The notes under the pieces were generated by a model that searched no databases, was not told where the DNA came from, and saw only the letters and a program-made list of their open reading frames with translations. A stretch of 20,435 bases of DNA, taken from a virus. Positions 1 to 7,033 of the stretch are shown piece after piece (the stretch's first letter is position 1; each line of letters begins with the position of its first letter). Where the stretch lies: positions 1 through 20,435 of IMG/VR virus record IMGVR_UViG_3300033571_011074, one strand, 5' to 3'. A program made the translations under genes and the position numbers.

Positions 1-116
1 AATGCATAGTTGCCTGTGCTGATCCAATCTGTAGGATCGTTAAAACCAATGCTAAGACCTTCAATACTCTTAGTAATTGTTTTTCTAAACTTACTAACAT
101 CAAATGGTTTAGTCAT
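1..116 (-). CDS. uvsX: UvsX-like recombinase, 5' fragment
   Basis: Only the first 38 codons are inside the window; the gene continues past the left edge. The ATG at 114-116 is preceded by AAGGGA in the end of the upstream gene. The N-terminus includes DVSKFRKTITKS and GFNDPTDWISTGNY, which I recognise from the start of UvsX/RecA-type recombinases of marine T4-like phages, just before the Walker A region (not visible here). UvsX is the phage strand-exchange protein that works with gp32 and UvsY in recombination-dependent replication and repair. Its place downstream of gp32 in the same unit fits that role. The identification rests on a short N-terminus, so another RecA-fold phage protein is possible but less likely. 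Confidence 0.72.
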   Translation of the reverse strand, partial: MTKPFDVSKFRKTITKSIEGLSIGFNDPTDWISTGNYA

Positions 117-117
117 A

Positions 118-330
118 TTAGTCCCTTTCCATTTCGCTAGCTTCTTGAATTAATGCAGTTAGTTCTTCGATAGTTCCAACTAAAATTTTTGCATTAGCCC
201 AATCATCATTTTGATTTCGACCGCCGATTTCCAGCATATAGCCGTTGTCGTACATATTGATCGTAAACGAGTCGCTGACTTTTTTCAACTTGTCACTGAT
301 TTTTTTCACTGAGGTTTTCTTGTTCGCCAT
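118..330 (-). CDS. Conserved small protein between gp32 and uvsX, unknown function
   Basis: This 70-aa protein has a lysine-rich amphipathic N-terminus (about residues 1-20), then a compact predicted beta segment (SFTINMYDNGYMLEIGGR) and an acidic C-terminal helix (EELTALIQEASEME). It has no Cys, signal peptide or membrane segment. The ATG at 328-330 has a good AAGGA Shine-Dalgarno. That site lies inside the end of the upstream gene, giving a 38-nt overlap. Its stop lies 1 nt before the uvsX ATG, so the two are probably translationally coupled. It resembles small conserved hypotheticals near recombination genes in aquatic T4-like phages. A recombination accessory role is inference from position only. 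Confidence 0.75.
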   Translation of the reverse strand: MANKKTSVKKISDKLKKVSDSFTINMYDNGYMLEIGGRNQNDDWANAKILVGTIEELTALIQEASEMERD

Positions 331-586
331 TTTGTTCTTCCTTTTGTTCTTTGTCGTATACCATAAACATCCTGGTCACTGGTTCCATACGCTCTTGAAA
401 TACTTCCGGAGCGGCAGTTGATGCTCTTTGCATATCCCAACTGCTTGGATAATGCCTCAGAATACTATATGCTTCTCGGCGCACAGCTTTTGATATACGA
501 GGATATTTTGTTCTATCGTGGGCAAGTTCTCTTAAGAATCTTTCGGCCCACATCACAGCACGATATCGTTCGTCTGGTAGTGTCAT
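293..586 (-). CDS. BPSL0761-family-like small protein
   Basis: The protein is about 97 aa from the ATG at 584-586. Its N-terminus (MTLPDERYRAVMWAERFL) and the RRxAYSxLRHYPSSWDM segment are what I know from the uncharacterised BPSL0761 family of proteobacterial chromosomes. That family starts with M-T-x-P-x-E-R-x-R-A-V, which is why I prefer this start. An in-frame ATG at 626-628 would add 14 residues but lies a few bases from the gp32 hairpin and has no Shine-Dalgarno. The last 20 or so residues are Glu/Gln-rich and overlap the next gene by 38 nt; they look like a phage-specific extension. Function is unknown. Its place between gp32 and uvsX suggests early/middle expression. Confidence 0.7.
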   Translation of the reverse strand: MTLPDERYRAVMWAERFLRELAHDRTKYPRISKAVRREAYSILRHYPSSWDMQRASTAAPEVFQERMEPVTRMFMVYDKEQKEEQNGEQENLSEKNQ

Positions 587-634
587 TGGATACTCTCTGC
601 TTTTAGCTAGTAATCGTTTTTTAAACATAAGTCA

Positions 635-656
635 AACAAGGGCCGAAGCCCTTGTT
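635..656 (-). terminator. C(UUCG)G hairpin after gp32
   Basis: On the minus strand a perfect 9-bp stem, AACAAGGGC/GCCCTTGTT, closes a TTCG loop as C(UUCG)G. It starts 1 nt after the gp32 stop. Such exceptionally stable tetraloop hairpins are known between T4 cistrons, including around gene 32. The downstream T-tract (TTGTTTGACTT) is interrupted, so it may act as a partial terminator or as a 3' stabiliser of an abundant gp32 mRNA. Confidence 0.82.
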
Positions 657-657
657 A

Positions 658-1647
658 TTAAGCCTGTTTACGACTACGAATCATGTTTAAGAGATCGTCT
701 ACACTGGGCTTACCAGTGCCGCCGGTAGTTACGCTGGCAGTTTCAACTGGTGCTTGTGGTGCAGGTGCAGGTGCCATCGGAGCAGGAGCAGGACGGCTAG
801 CTACTACTGGTGTATCTTCATCCATGTCGTCTGTGTTAGCAGTAGTTCCGCTACCAGTACTAAAGCCTGCGGGCTTATAGAAATTAGCCCAACGACTTGG
901 ATCGTATAGCTCGCCTTCAACAGATGCTTCAAACATTTCATAGATAGCATTTAGTTCTTCTGCGGTTGGCTTCTTGGGCATAAAGTCGTTTAAGTTGTAC
1001 AAACCAAACTGCGCGATAGCGCCTAGTTCGGTTTCATTCAAGCTACGTTCTTTACGTGCCCACGAGCTAGTGCTGTAGTCTGCGTATTGACCTTTAGTAG
1101 TTTTGGCAAGGCGGAAGTCTGTACCTTGCACATAGTCTGTAGGAAGTTCAACCATTTCAGGATCCATTAGCGCGGTCTTGATAATGTTGAAAATACTAGA
1201 GTTGATGACAAAACGTCGAATTGGATTGTCAGGCAAGCTGTCTTCAGCCAACGGGCTGTTAACAACAAAACCTTGGAACAAGTAACTACGCTTTTTCCAA
1301 TACTTACGTGCTGTTTCTTCCATACGCTTGTCTTTGAACCATGGGCGAATTGCCGCATGAACCGGACAAGTTTCGTTCCACATTTCAACACAAGGTACAG
1401 TTACAGTTACTTGCTTGTTTGTTTCTCCGCCTTTGATACCAGCAAAGCCAATACGAATCATTTGACGCTCACGCCAAAAGAATGTGTTGCTTTCGTCTAA
1501 ATCTGGTAAGAAACGAAGTGTTGCGGTCGAACCTTCTGGGATGTTCCAGAACGGATAAATTGCATTATCCATACCGCCTCGGCTGTTGCCTTTAGATTTG
1601 CTTTCTTCTTGAAGAAGTCTTGCGCGAATGTCTGCCAATGATGCCAT
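658..1647 (-). CDS. 32: gp32-like single-stranded DNA-binding protein
   Basis: This 329-aa protein is close in size to T4 gp32 (301 aa). gp32 coats single-stranded DNA cooperatively in replication, recombination and repair. The N-terminal basic segment (about 1-25, ADIRARLLQEESKSKG) matches the cooperativity (LAST) region. The core spans about 30-260 with the characteristic YPFWNIPEGSTATLRFLPD start. C86, C94 and H97 (CVEMWNETCPVH) sit where T4 gp32 has its zinc-binding subdomain, but the T4 CxxC pair is CxxH here. After residue 262 comes a Ser/Thr/Gly stretch, a short acidic patch (DDMDED, about 273-278), a Pro/Ala linker (285-300) and a conserved-looking tip, SVDDLLNMIRSRK. The start has a strong AAGGAG and an upstream sigma70 promoter. 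First gene of the recombination unit. Confidence 0.95.
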   Translation of the reverse strand: MASLADIRARLLQEESKSKGNSRGGMDNAIYPFWNIPEGSTATLRFLPDLDESNTFFWRERQMIRIGFAGIKGGETNKQVTVTVPCVEMWNETCPVHAAIRPWFKDKRMEETARKYWKKRSYLFQGFVVNSPLAEDSLPDNPIRRFVINSSIFNIIKTALMDPEMVELPTDYVQGTDFRLAKTTKGQYADYSTSSWARKERSLNETELGAIAQFGLYNLNDFMPKKPTAEELNAIYEMFEASVEGELYDPSRWANFYKPAGFSTGSGTTANTDDMDEDTPVVASRPAPAPMAPAPAPQAPVETASVTTGGTGKPSVDDLLNMIRSRKQA

Positions 1648-1694
1648 AATTTTTCTCCTTAATGTGCCATTGTTTGCCTAGAGAGGCTTACTTT

Positions 1695-1736
1695 ATGTAA
1701 GTCTCACGATTATAACTGTCCTACTCAATGTAAGTC
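1695..1736. repeat. 9-bp direct repeat bracketing the gp32 promoter
   Basis: ATGTAAGTC occurs at 1695-1703 and again at 1728-1736, exactly 33 bp apart (about three helical turns). One copy overlaps the -35 element and the other covers the predicted start site. This is the geometry of an operator pair. No regulator gene is identified. Confidence 0.6.
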
Positions 1737-1738
1737 AA
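1709..1738 (-). promoter_or_regulatory. Sigma70-type promoter of gp32
   Basis: On the minus strand, TTGACT (1733-1738) and a perfect TATAAT (1709-1714) are separated by 18 bp. Transcription would start near 1702, giving a leader of about 55 nt to the gp32 ATG. This is a host-RNA-polymerase (early-type) promoter, unlike the TAAATA late motifs of the structural genes. Confidence 0.82.
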
Positions 1739-1746
1739 GTTATTTT

Positions 1747-3036
1747 TTATTTGGTTAAAACAGATTTTACCGAATACTTTTGGCTTATGCCGCGTACCAA
1801 ATCAAAAACTGATTCATCCAAACTACGTGTTTCCACGTGTTCTTTATTTACGCTTTTAGATTTTCTAATCAGATTTCTAATTGCGTCATGAAATTGATTC
1901 TTGCTGTCAGTGTCCATACTAACATAGTGTTCAGCTGCCGAATCGATTACATTCTTTTCTTCAGTGTCTGCTAAGTGATCACTGATGTAACGTGCCAAGT
2001 GTTTAAGTTTAGCATCGTGGTCAGTAAATGTCAAATTAATTGGATTATCTGGATCATGTTCATCCAAATCCCTAATGTCAAATTTTGGTTTACTGTCCAC
2101 TAAATCTACTAGGTCCCTTAACGCTTTTTGGCTGACTTCTACTTGTTCTCTTTCTTTTACCATGCTGTAAAGGAAAGGAGCCGCACTTTCAACTGCTTGA
2201 CTAACTGTATGTCTAGTAAATTTATTTGTAATTTCACTGACATCATCTGTTTCGCTTAATTGAACAGGTTGATATTTAATAGCTTCAAAATTATTTGTTC
2301 GAATAGCACGTAGAATTTCTTCACTGCGTGTATTGGCCATTTCAACTAGGTCGCTGGTTTCTTCGTTAATAAAACCTTGACCGTTAGCATGTCGTACAAA
2401 CTTACGCAAACTAGCGTATTGTTCGCATAGGCCTAAAATCATTTGCCCACGTTCATCGTGCGGGTAGCCGCCTTCAGCAATATGGCGGGCCATACTACGT
2501 GCGCCAGTTAGCCAGCGCATAGGAAATTGAAAACGTTCGCCTATTGCATTTTCAATGTAAATTGCTTTGATACTGCGACTACGTGAGCCACGAATTTCTT
2601 CGTTGACTGGTTTACTGTGTCTAATTATTAGTCGTGCAGAACCTGTATTTTGATAACTGCTACGACTAGTGCCTGACATAGGGCTAAAACTTTCATCTAC
2701 TTGTTCAACGTTCATAAATGCAAAATTCTTAGGTTCTAATTTTTTGCCGAAGTTTTTAACTGTAAAACCTAGCATATAATGTTCAGCTGTATTTTTCACA
2801 GCATTTTTTAACTGGTCGATTGCATCTGGATCAGCGTGATTGCTAGCACTTAGCTCGACTTTTCCATTGGCTTGATCTACAAAAATTAAAGAATGTAAAT
2901 CCTCAACATAAAATCTCACTGCTTCATTTGGGTTTAGAGTTTTCTTTGCAGAATCGTCGCCCATAATAAACTTGCGATCTGTGCCTGTTAACAGATCAAA
3001 TATTCTTTTACTAACGTTTTTGTAATTTACAGTCAT
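1747..3036 (-). CDS. Conserved T4-like phage protein downstream of gp17, unknown
   Basis: This protein is about 429 aa from the ATG at 3034-3036. An extension to TTG at 3061-3063 would add 9 residues and overlap gp17, but neither start has a clear Shine-Dalgarno. It is soluble, with no membrane segment or known catalytic motif. The central block (SARLIIRHSKPVNEE, RSRSIKAIYIEN, GERFQFPMRWLTGARSMARH) is of a kind I recall from conserved hypotheticals of marine T4-like phages. The C-terminal half is mainly predicted helix and strongly charged (about 290-429). It is the last gene of the packaging cassette, right after the large terminase. A virion or late role is likely from position; function is unknown. 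Confidence 0.8.
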   Translation of the reverse strand: MTVNYKNVSKRIFDLLTGTDRKFIMGDDSAKKTLNPNEAVRFYVEDLHSLIFVDQANGKVELSASNHADPDAIDQLKNAVKNTAEHYMLGFTVKNFGKKLEPKNFAFMNVEQVDESFSPMSGTSRSSYQNTGSARLIIRHSKPVNEEIRGSRSRSIKAIYIENAIGERFQFPMRWLTGARSMARHIAEGGYPHDERGQMILGLCEQYASLRKFVRHANGQGFINEETSDLVEMANTRSEEILRAIRTNNFEAIKYQPVQLSETDDVSEITNKFTRHTVSQAVESAAPFLYSMVKEREQVEVSQKALRDLVDLVDSKPKFDIRDLDEHDPDNPINLTFTDHDAKLKHLARYISDHLADTEEKNVIDSAAEHYVSMDTDSKNQFHDAIRNLIRKSKSVNKEHVETRSLDESVFDLVRGISQKYSVKSVLTK

Positions 3037-3041
3037 GCTTT

Positions 3042-3049
3042 TATTTATC
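3042..3049 (-). promoter_or_regulatory. Late-promoter-like GATAAATA at the 438-aa-gene start
   Basis: GATAAATA lies on the minus strand 5 nt before the ATG at 3036 and just after the gp17 stop. It matches the T4 late consensus TATAAATA at 7 of 8 positions. If functional, transcription would begin at or near the ATG and leave almost no leader. A chance match in AT-rich sequence is possible. Confidence 0.4.
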
Positions 3050-4606
3050 TTAAAGGACACCAATTGGCATGGGCATAATTATGTCTGGATTTAGCCCAGA
3101 TTTATCAGTTAAAGCATTAAACAATTTTTCATCATAATTACTTAGATATTGAATTACTCTAGTTGTTAATAATAGAGCACTTACTAAATCGTCTGTTTCT
3201 CCTTCTTTAGCTTCAAAACTAGCTCCTTTAGCAACAAATGTTTTTAACTCCCTGACTAGGTTTTTGCTTTTGGGTATTAATTTGTCGCTTTCGATCCAAT
3301 GTTTTAATTTAGCACAAGCCGCAATTTTGCTTTTGTTTGTAGTAGTAAAACCTCTGCGCTTGTTACCGGGTTCGCTGACAAATGTTCCAGCAATAGTTTC
3401 TTCCCCAAATTCACTAATAGCCATTAGCGCGGCTTCGCCCAGTGTATTGTTTTCTACACTCCAAAATATTTCTGATTTTTTACTGCTTTTCTTAACTTCG
3501 TGGTCTATATAGCCAAGAATACTTTGAACTATTCGCAACTGTCCTCTGATATCTGTTTTATTATGTTGCCATTCTGCTACCTGTAACATTGTAGGTAACT
3601 CAATAACTTGTATGGCTGCATTATCGCCGCCTGTGCCTAAACTAGGATCCCATCCTAGTATATAACTGCAACTAGAATCTATGTTTTTATAATAGCGTAC
3701 TTGTCCTGCTTTAAGCAAAGGATCCTCACCGTACATAGTAAACAATTTAAGACTGTTAATAAGAGTTTCGTCGTAGACAACAAACTCGCATAAATGTTCA
3801 CGACGGAAACGCTCTTCTCCAATCTTAGAACGTTCTGCGTCGGCCCATGCTTGATCTCGCTCTGGATGTGCATTCCATATAAATTTAATGCTTTTAAAAC
3901 CGTTAGCACCAATGCCAGTATCGTTGCCGTACTCGTCGGTTGTTTTGCAGGCTTGGCGCCAAATTTGTGCAAATTGGTCGTCGTCTTGGTTTGGGGTACT
4001 GGTAATAATACACTTACCGCCGGTGCTTAGTGTAGGGCTCAACGAAGTCCAAAATTCGCTGGCAATGCGTGGTGGTACGAATGCAAACTCGTCTAAGTAA
4101 ACTAGTGTCAATGACATACCACGACCGGTATTTTCTGTTGTTGTGGCACTGACAATACGGCTACCATTGTCAAATTCAATACTGCCTTTGTTATAACTAG
4201 TTGCACCAGCCCTCAGATAATTAGGCAAACTTTCATACATGAAACGAATACGTTGCATAATTTCCTGACTGCCAGTATGTTTGTGTGCGGCGATTAAAAT
4301 CGTACTGTCTGGTTTAAACATTGCAAACCATAATAAGTAGCCGCCAGCACAAGTTGACTTACCCATTTGACGTCCCAGCATATTAATGCTGTAACGATTT
4401 TCGTGATAACAGTTAATTAGCTCTACTTGATAGTCAAATAAATCAAATTTAACACGACCTTTTGTGGGGTGTTGAATGTATGCATGTGTAGTCAAAAAGT
4501 ACACAGGATCATTGGCGCACTTAATAAGTTCTTCGATTTGTTCGTGCGTGTACTGTTCTTGTTGATAAGGTTTTTTGACTAATATATTTTCTTGAAGGTG
4601 TGCCAT
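3050..4606 (-). CDS. 17: Large terminase subunit (gp17-like)
   Basis: This 518-aa protein is the DNA-packaging motor ATPase and headful nuclease that docks on the portal. N-terminal ATPase: Q-motif-like FDLFDYQ (54-60), Walker A GRQMGKST (78-85), Walker B LVYLDEF with D172 and catalytic E173, and coupling motif STP (203-205). C-terminal RNase-H-fold nuclease: D320 (ILGWDPSLG), E385 (SVENNTLG) and D472/D473 (ETDDLVSA), the expected acidic triad. The length fits marine T4-like gp17; T4's own is 610 aa. The ATG has no obvious Shine-Dalgarno. A hairpin and a TAAATA motif lie just upstream. The small subunit gp16 is two genes upstream in the same direction, separated by two unknown genes, whereas T4 has 16 and 17 adjacent. 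Confidence 0.97.
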   Translation of the reverse strand: MAHLQENILVKKPYQQEQYTHEQIEELIKCANDPVYFLTTHAYIQHPTKGRVKFDLFDYQVELINCYHENRYSINMLGRQMGKSTCAGGYLLWFAMFKPDSTILIAAHKHTGSQEIMQRIRFMYESLPNYLRAGATSYNKGSIEFDNGSRIVSATTTENTGRGMSLTLVYLDEFAFVPPRIASEFWTSLSPTLSTGGKCIITSTPNQDDDQFAQIWRQACKTTDEYGNDTGIGANGFKSIKFIWNAHPERDQAWADAERSKIGEERFRREHLCEFVVYDETLINSLKLFTMYGEDPLLKAGQVRYYKNIDSSCSYILGWDPSLGTGGDNAAIQVIELPTMLQVAEWQHNKTDIRGQLRIVQSILGYIDHEVKKSSKKSEIFWSVENNTLGEAALMAISEFGEETIAGTFVSEPGNKRRGFTTTNKSKIAACAKLKHWIESDKLIPKSKNLVRELKTFVAKGASFEAKEGETDDLVSALLLTTRVIQYLSNYDEKLFNALTDKSGLNPDIIMPMPIGVL

Positions 4607-4614
4607 TATGTAAG

Positions 4615-4622
4615 TATTTAAC
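4615..4622 (-). promoter_or_regulatory. Late-promoter-like GTTAAATA before gp17
   Basis: GTTAAATA lies on the minus strand 8 nt before the gp17 ATG and downstream of a terminator hairpin. It shares the TAAATA core with the other late motifs in this window but matches the T4 consensus less well. Confidence 0.4.
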
Positions 4623-4637
4623 CTTTTTCACAGATAA

Positions 4638-4660
4638 GAAAAGGTGCTGAGCACCTTTTC
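4638..4660 (-). terminator. Hairpin terminator between the 393-aa gene and gp17
   Basis: A perfect 9-bp stem, GAAAAGGTG/CACCTTTTC, has a 5-nt loop. On the minus strand the 3' arm runs into CTTTTCTTAT, so it resembles an intrinsic terminator ending the transcript from the upstream cassette. A second GAAAAAGGT nearer gp17 could pair with the same 3' arm instead (see findings). Confidence 0.7.
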
Positions 4661-4675
4661 CATGTTTTAGTTAAT

Positions 4676-5857
4676 TTACTTTAAGCCTGCTAGTTTACGC
4701 ATGTATGCCAATTGTTCTGCTGATTCGTTAGTTTTCTTATCTTCTTCTTTGTCCTGGGGAACTTGTCCTGAGAGCCCATTCTTTGATTTGCCTGTCGGCT
4801 TCAATAGACTATGTTGACTTACTTTTGCCTGAGGAGCCTTCATGTCTTTGGCTGCTTTTTTCATTGGTTCTTTTTTGTCGCCATCTTTATCAACGTCTAG
4901 GAAGTCGGGCTTGGCCGCTTCTTTGACTTTATACTTTTTGCCGTCGACTTCGAACTCTTCTTTACCGCTGGCTTTAGCTTTCGCTAATTCACCGGAGAAT
5001 TCGTTGCCTTCTTCCATGTCTGCTTCGTTAGTTTTGCCTTTTGGTAAACGAGGACTGCTCCAAACTTTGGCACCAGACTTGTCGTTTAGTTTATCTATTT
5101 CTTTTTGTGCTACTTCTTGACTTTTGCCTTTAGCTTTTCTAATGTATGCAGGGATCTTATCCATATCTGCACTTTCTGCCTTGAATTGTTTATAACTTTC
5201 CATCATTGATTCATAGGCCAATGGATTGTCTCCTTGACCTGGGGCCTTATTTTGTCCATAAGTTTTGTTGCCTTCGCCTGTGCCAGCCGCACTTTGATCA
5301 GCGATATCGCCATGACTGCGTTGCTGGCCATCAGAGCCTGCAGGGGTATTGGCCCAGTCAGCAGACTCTTCTTTCATTTCATCTTCATCGTCTTCGGCTT
5401 CTTCATCGCCTTCGTCACCTTCTTCGTCACTGCCCATATCCATGTCGCCGTGCTCTTCTTCGCCTTCTTCGTCACCCATGTCACTTAATACATCAATCTG
5501 TACAGGGATACCTTCGGCTGCTGGTTCTCCGGACATGCCTGGAAGTCCTAGGCCTGTTAGTTCTCCTGAGCCAAATCCAATATCAGCAACTGGTGCTGGG
5601 GCAACTGTATGACTGCCAACATCCATACCGCCTAGCTTCATTAAATGAATAATGTCTTCGGGATTGGTTGTATTAACTGTAACAGTTTTGTCTTTGGTTG
5701 TGATTGTTAGATTGTAACGATCTTCTTGTTGTTGATCTAAAGGAGCTTGCCAATCCATACCGCATTCTTTTAGTGCGGATTCATTGAACTTTACTTTAGC
5801 TAGACGTAGGATGTTAGATACTTCTTCGCCTACTGTTTTGTTATCTTTAAATGCCAT
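4676..5857 (-). CDS. Acidic low-complexity phage protein, unknown
   Basis: This protein has 393 aa. Residues 1-80 form an ordered-looking domain (EEVSNILRLAKVKFNESALKE, then NLTITTKDKTVTVNTTNPED). Residues about 125-165 are almost all Asp/Glu/Gly/Met, and the rest is charged and probably disordered, with Lys/Ala-rich segments. The last residues, QLAYMRKLAGLK, echo a short terminal motif seen in aquatic T4-like phage proteins. The ATG at 5855-5857 has AGGA nine bases upstream, and the gene starts 3 nt after the previous stop. The acidic, disordered composition would suit a prohead core (gp22-like) or DNA-mimicking protein, but no homology supports either, so function is unknown. Confidence 0.8.
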   Translation of the reverse strand: MAFKDNKTVGEEVSNILRLAKVKFNESALKECGMDWQAPLDQQQEDRYNLTITTKDKTVTVNTTNPEDIIHLMKLGGMDVGSHTVAPAPVADIGFGSGELTGLGLPGMSGEPAAEGIPVQIDVLSDMGDEEGEEEHGDMDMGSDEEGDEGDEEAEDDEDEMKEESADWANTPAGSDGQQRSHGDIADQSAAGTGEGNKTYGQNKAPGQGDNPLAYESMMESYKQFKAESADMDKIPAYIRKAKGKSQEVAQKEIDKLNDKSGAKVWSSPRLPKGKTNEADMEEGNEFSGELAKAKASGKEEFEVDGKKYKVKEAAKPDFLDVDKDGDKKEPMKKAAKDMKAPQAKVSQHSLLKPTGKSKNGLSGQVPQDKEEDKKTNESAEQLAYMRKLAGLK

Positions 5858-5860
5858 GGT

Positions 5861-6460
5861 TTATTTTCCTATCTTCATTGGATCAGGGATAGTATTTCTT
5901 CCGCTGATCGGACTTAAGGATTTCTCTGCTTTGAGAGGCTTAGAAGGTTTAACGTCGGGACGTTTAGCAAACTCTTGCTTGCGCTTTTGCCCAGCTAAGT
6001 CTTTTAGAAAACTTGCATTAAAGTCATCGCCAAATGCAGGCTTTGTTTTTGTTTGTTCTATTTCAGAATATTTTTCATCTGTTAGTCTAGGTACATACTC
6101 TTCTTCTTTGGCTTCTTCTTGGTCTACTTCTTCTTCACGTGGAGCGTCAGGATTACGTACTTTAATTTGACTAGGATCTACACATAATAAATCACAAATT
6201 TCTTGCTTTAAAGAATCATAACTAACAGGCAATGCTGTTACTGCATCTACCAAATAAATTTCGTATCCTTTATAGTCGGGAAAATCTGTTGGTTGGCTTT
6301 GTAGCATTAGTCGTGCTACATTACTAACGTCTTTAACGTCATACTTTTTAAGGTGACGCTCTAAGGTTGCCATTTGATCTTTACTGGGCTCAAAAGCAAA
6401 TTTTAAGCGAATTTTATAATCTTTTTGGTTAGCTTCTATGTATTCTAATAGGGTCTTCAT
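5861..6460 (-). CDS. Conserved phage protein between gp16 and the acidic protein, unknown
   Basis: This 199-aa protein has an N-terminal alpha/beta domain of about 105 residues (DYKIRLKFAFEPSKDQM, then a helix, then GYEIYLVDAVTALPVS and a second helix). Two strand-helix units there look ferredoxin-like, but that is a guess from pattern. Residues 105-199 are charged, with an Asp/Glu-rich patch (EEEVDQEEAKEEEY) and Lys/Pro-rich end, probably disordered. It starts behind its own GATAAATA motif and a GGAG Shine-Dalgarno. The similarly bipartite acidic 393-aa protein follows 3 nt later, so the two may act together. No function can be assigned. Confidence 0.8.
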   Translation of the reverse strand: MKTLLEYIEANQKDYKIRLKFAFEPSKDQMATLERHLKKYDVKDVSNVARLMLQSQPTDFPDYKGYEIYLVDAVTALPVSYDSLKQEICDLLCVDPSQIKVRNPDAPREEEVDQEEAKEEEYVPRLTDEKYSEIEQTKTKPAFGDDFNASFLKDLAGQKRKQEFAKRPDVKPSKPLKAEKSLSPISGRNTIPDPMKIGK

Positions 6461-6478
6461 TGCATAGTCTCCGATGTG

Positions 6479-7033
6479 TTATTTATCGTTTTTGATTTTA
6501 TTAACTATGCCTTGAAGTAGGGCATTTCGATCTGTTACTATATAGCCTTCGCCTTCTACTATATCCCCTGCACCTGGGGTTTTGCCGCTTTGAAACTTGT
6601 CTTTGTCTAACTGCAACTTGCTGGCTTTTAGCTGTAGTTCAATTCTGCGTAATTTTGCATCTAGTTTGCTGTTTTTGGCTGTAATTGCGTTTGACATCAT
6701 TTTACTGGCAACATCGAATATCATGCCTGCATTTCTGTCATCTACATTCATCCCCAAATCAACTAGCCTATCATAAGTTTCCATGGCTTTTTTAGCATAT
6801 TCGTCTAAGTCGGCGTCGGTGCTATCAACATCTCTAACTTGAGGCAATGCACGTTCAATTTTTTCAGCTAAATCTAAAGTTGCTTTCAATTGTTCCGGTG
6901 GCACAACGTCGGTACCTGTTACTTCTTTTTCAACGTCTGCATCTTGATTTGCAAGATCCCATTCCGGATCTTGCTGATTAATTGTAGAATCATTGGGTGG
7001 CAACCCAAACAATTCTTCTAATTTACGTGTCAT
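6479..7033 (-). CDS. 16: Small terminase subunit (gp16-like)
   Basis: This 184-aa protein compares with 164 aa in T4. The small terminase recognises phage DNA and stimulates gp17. The N-terminal 60 residues are acidic and probably flexible. A helical core (about 60-150) has the layout of T4-type gp16: a helix with AKKAMETYDRLVDLGM, then IFDVASKMMSNAITAKNSKLDAKLRRIELQLK as a coiled-coil helix. A short C-terminal tail (YIVTDRNALLQGIVNKIKND) resembles the gp16 end that contacts gp17. The ATG overlaps the gp4 stop by 4 nt (ATGA), so translation is coupled. The identification is from helical pattern, size and cassette context; sequence identity in this family is low. Confidence 0.75.
   Translation of the reverse strand: MTRKLEELFGLPPNDSTINQQDPEWDLANQDADVEKEVTGTDVVPPEQLKATLDLAEKIERALPQVRDVDSTDADLDEYAKKAMETYDRLVDLGMNVDDRNAGMIFDVASKMMSNAITAKNSKLDAKLRRIELQLKASKLQLDKDKFQSGKTPGAGDIVEGEGYIVTDRNALLQGIVNKIKNDK
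6480..6487 (-). promoter_or_regulatory. Late promoter motif GATAAATA before the 199-aa gene
   Basis: GATAAATA (7 of 8 to the T4 late consensus) lies on the minus strand 19 nt before the ATG at 6460. It shares bases with the gp16 stop codon. Position and spacing suit a gp55-type late promoter inside the cassette. Confidence 0.6.

Noticed and set aside
683-1500. Plus-strand frames of 65 and 75 aa and a minus-strand 74-aa frame within gp32
   Set aside because: They are shadows of gp32, which is strongly supported in its own frame. None has a ribosome site or a recognisable product.
3264-4100. Several 70-97-aa frames within the large terminase gene
   Set aside because: They overlap conserved ATPase and nuclease motifs in another frame and show no coding features of their own.
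5206-5652. Long plus-strand open frames opposite the 393-aa acidic gene (148, 87 and 84 aa)
   Set aside because: They are antisense to a low-complexity coding region whose biased codons suppress stops on the other strand. Their products are compositionally odd (Leu/His/Arg- or Ser-rich) and have no Shine-Dalgarno.
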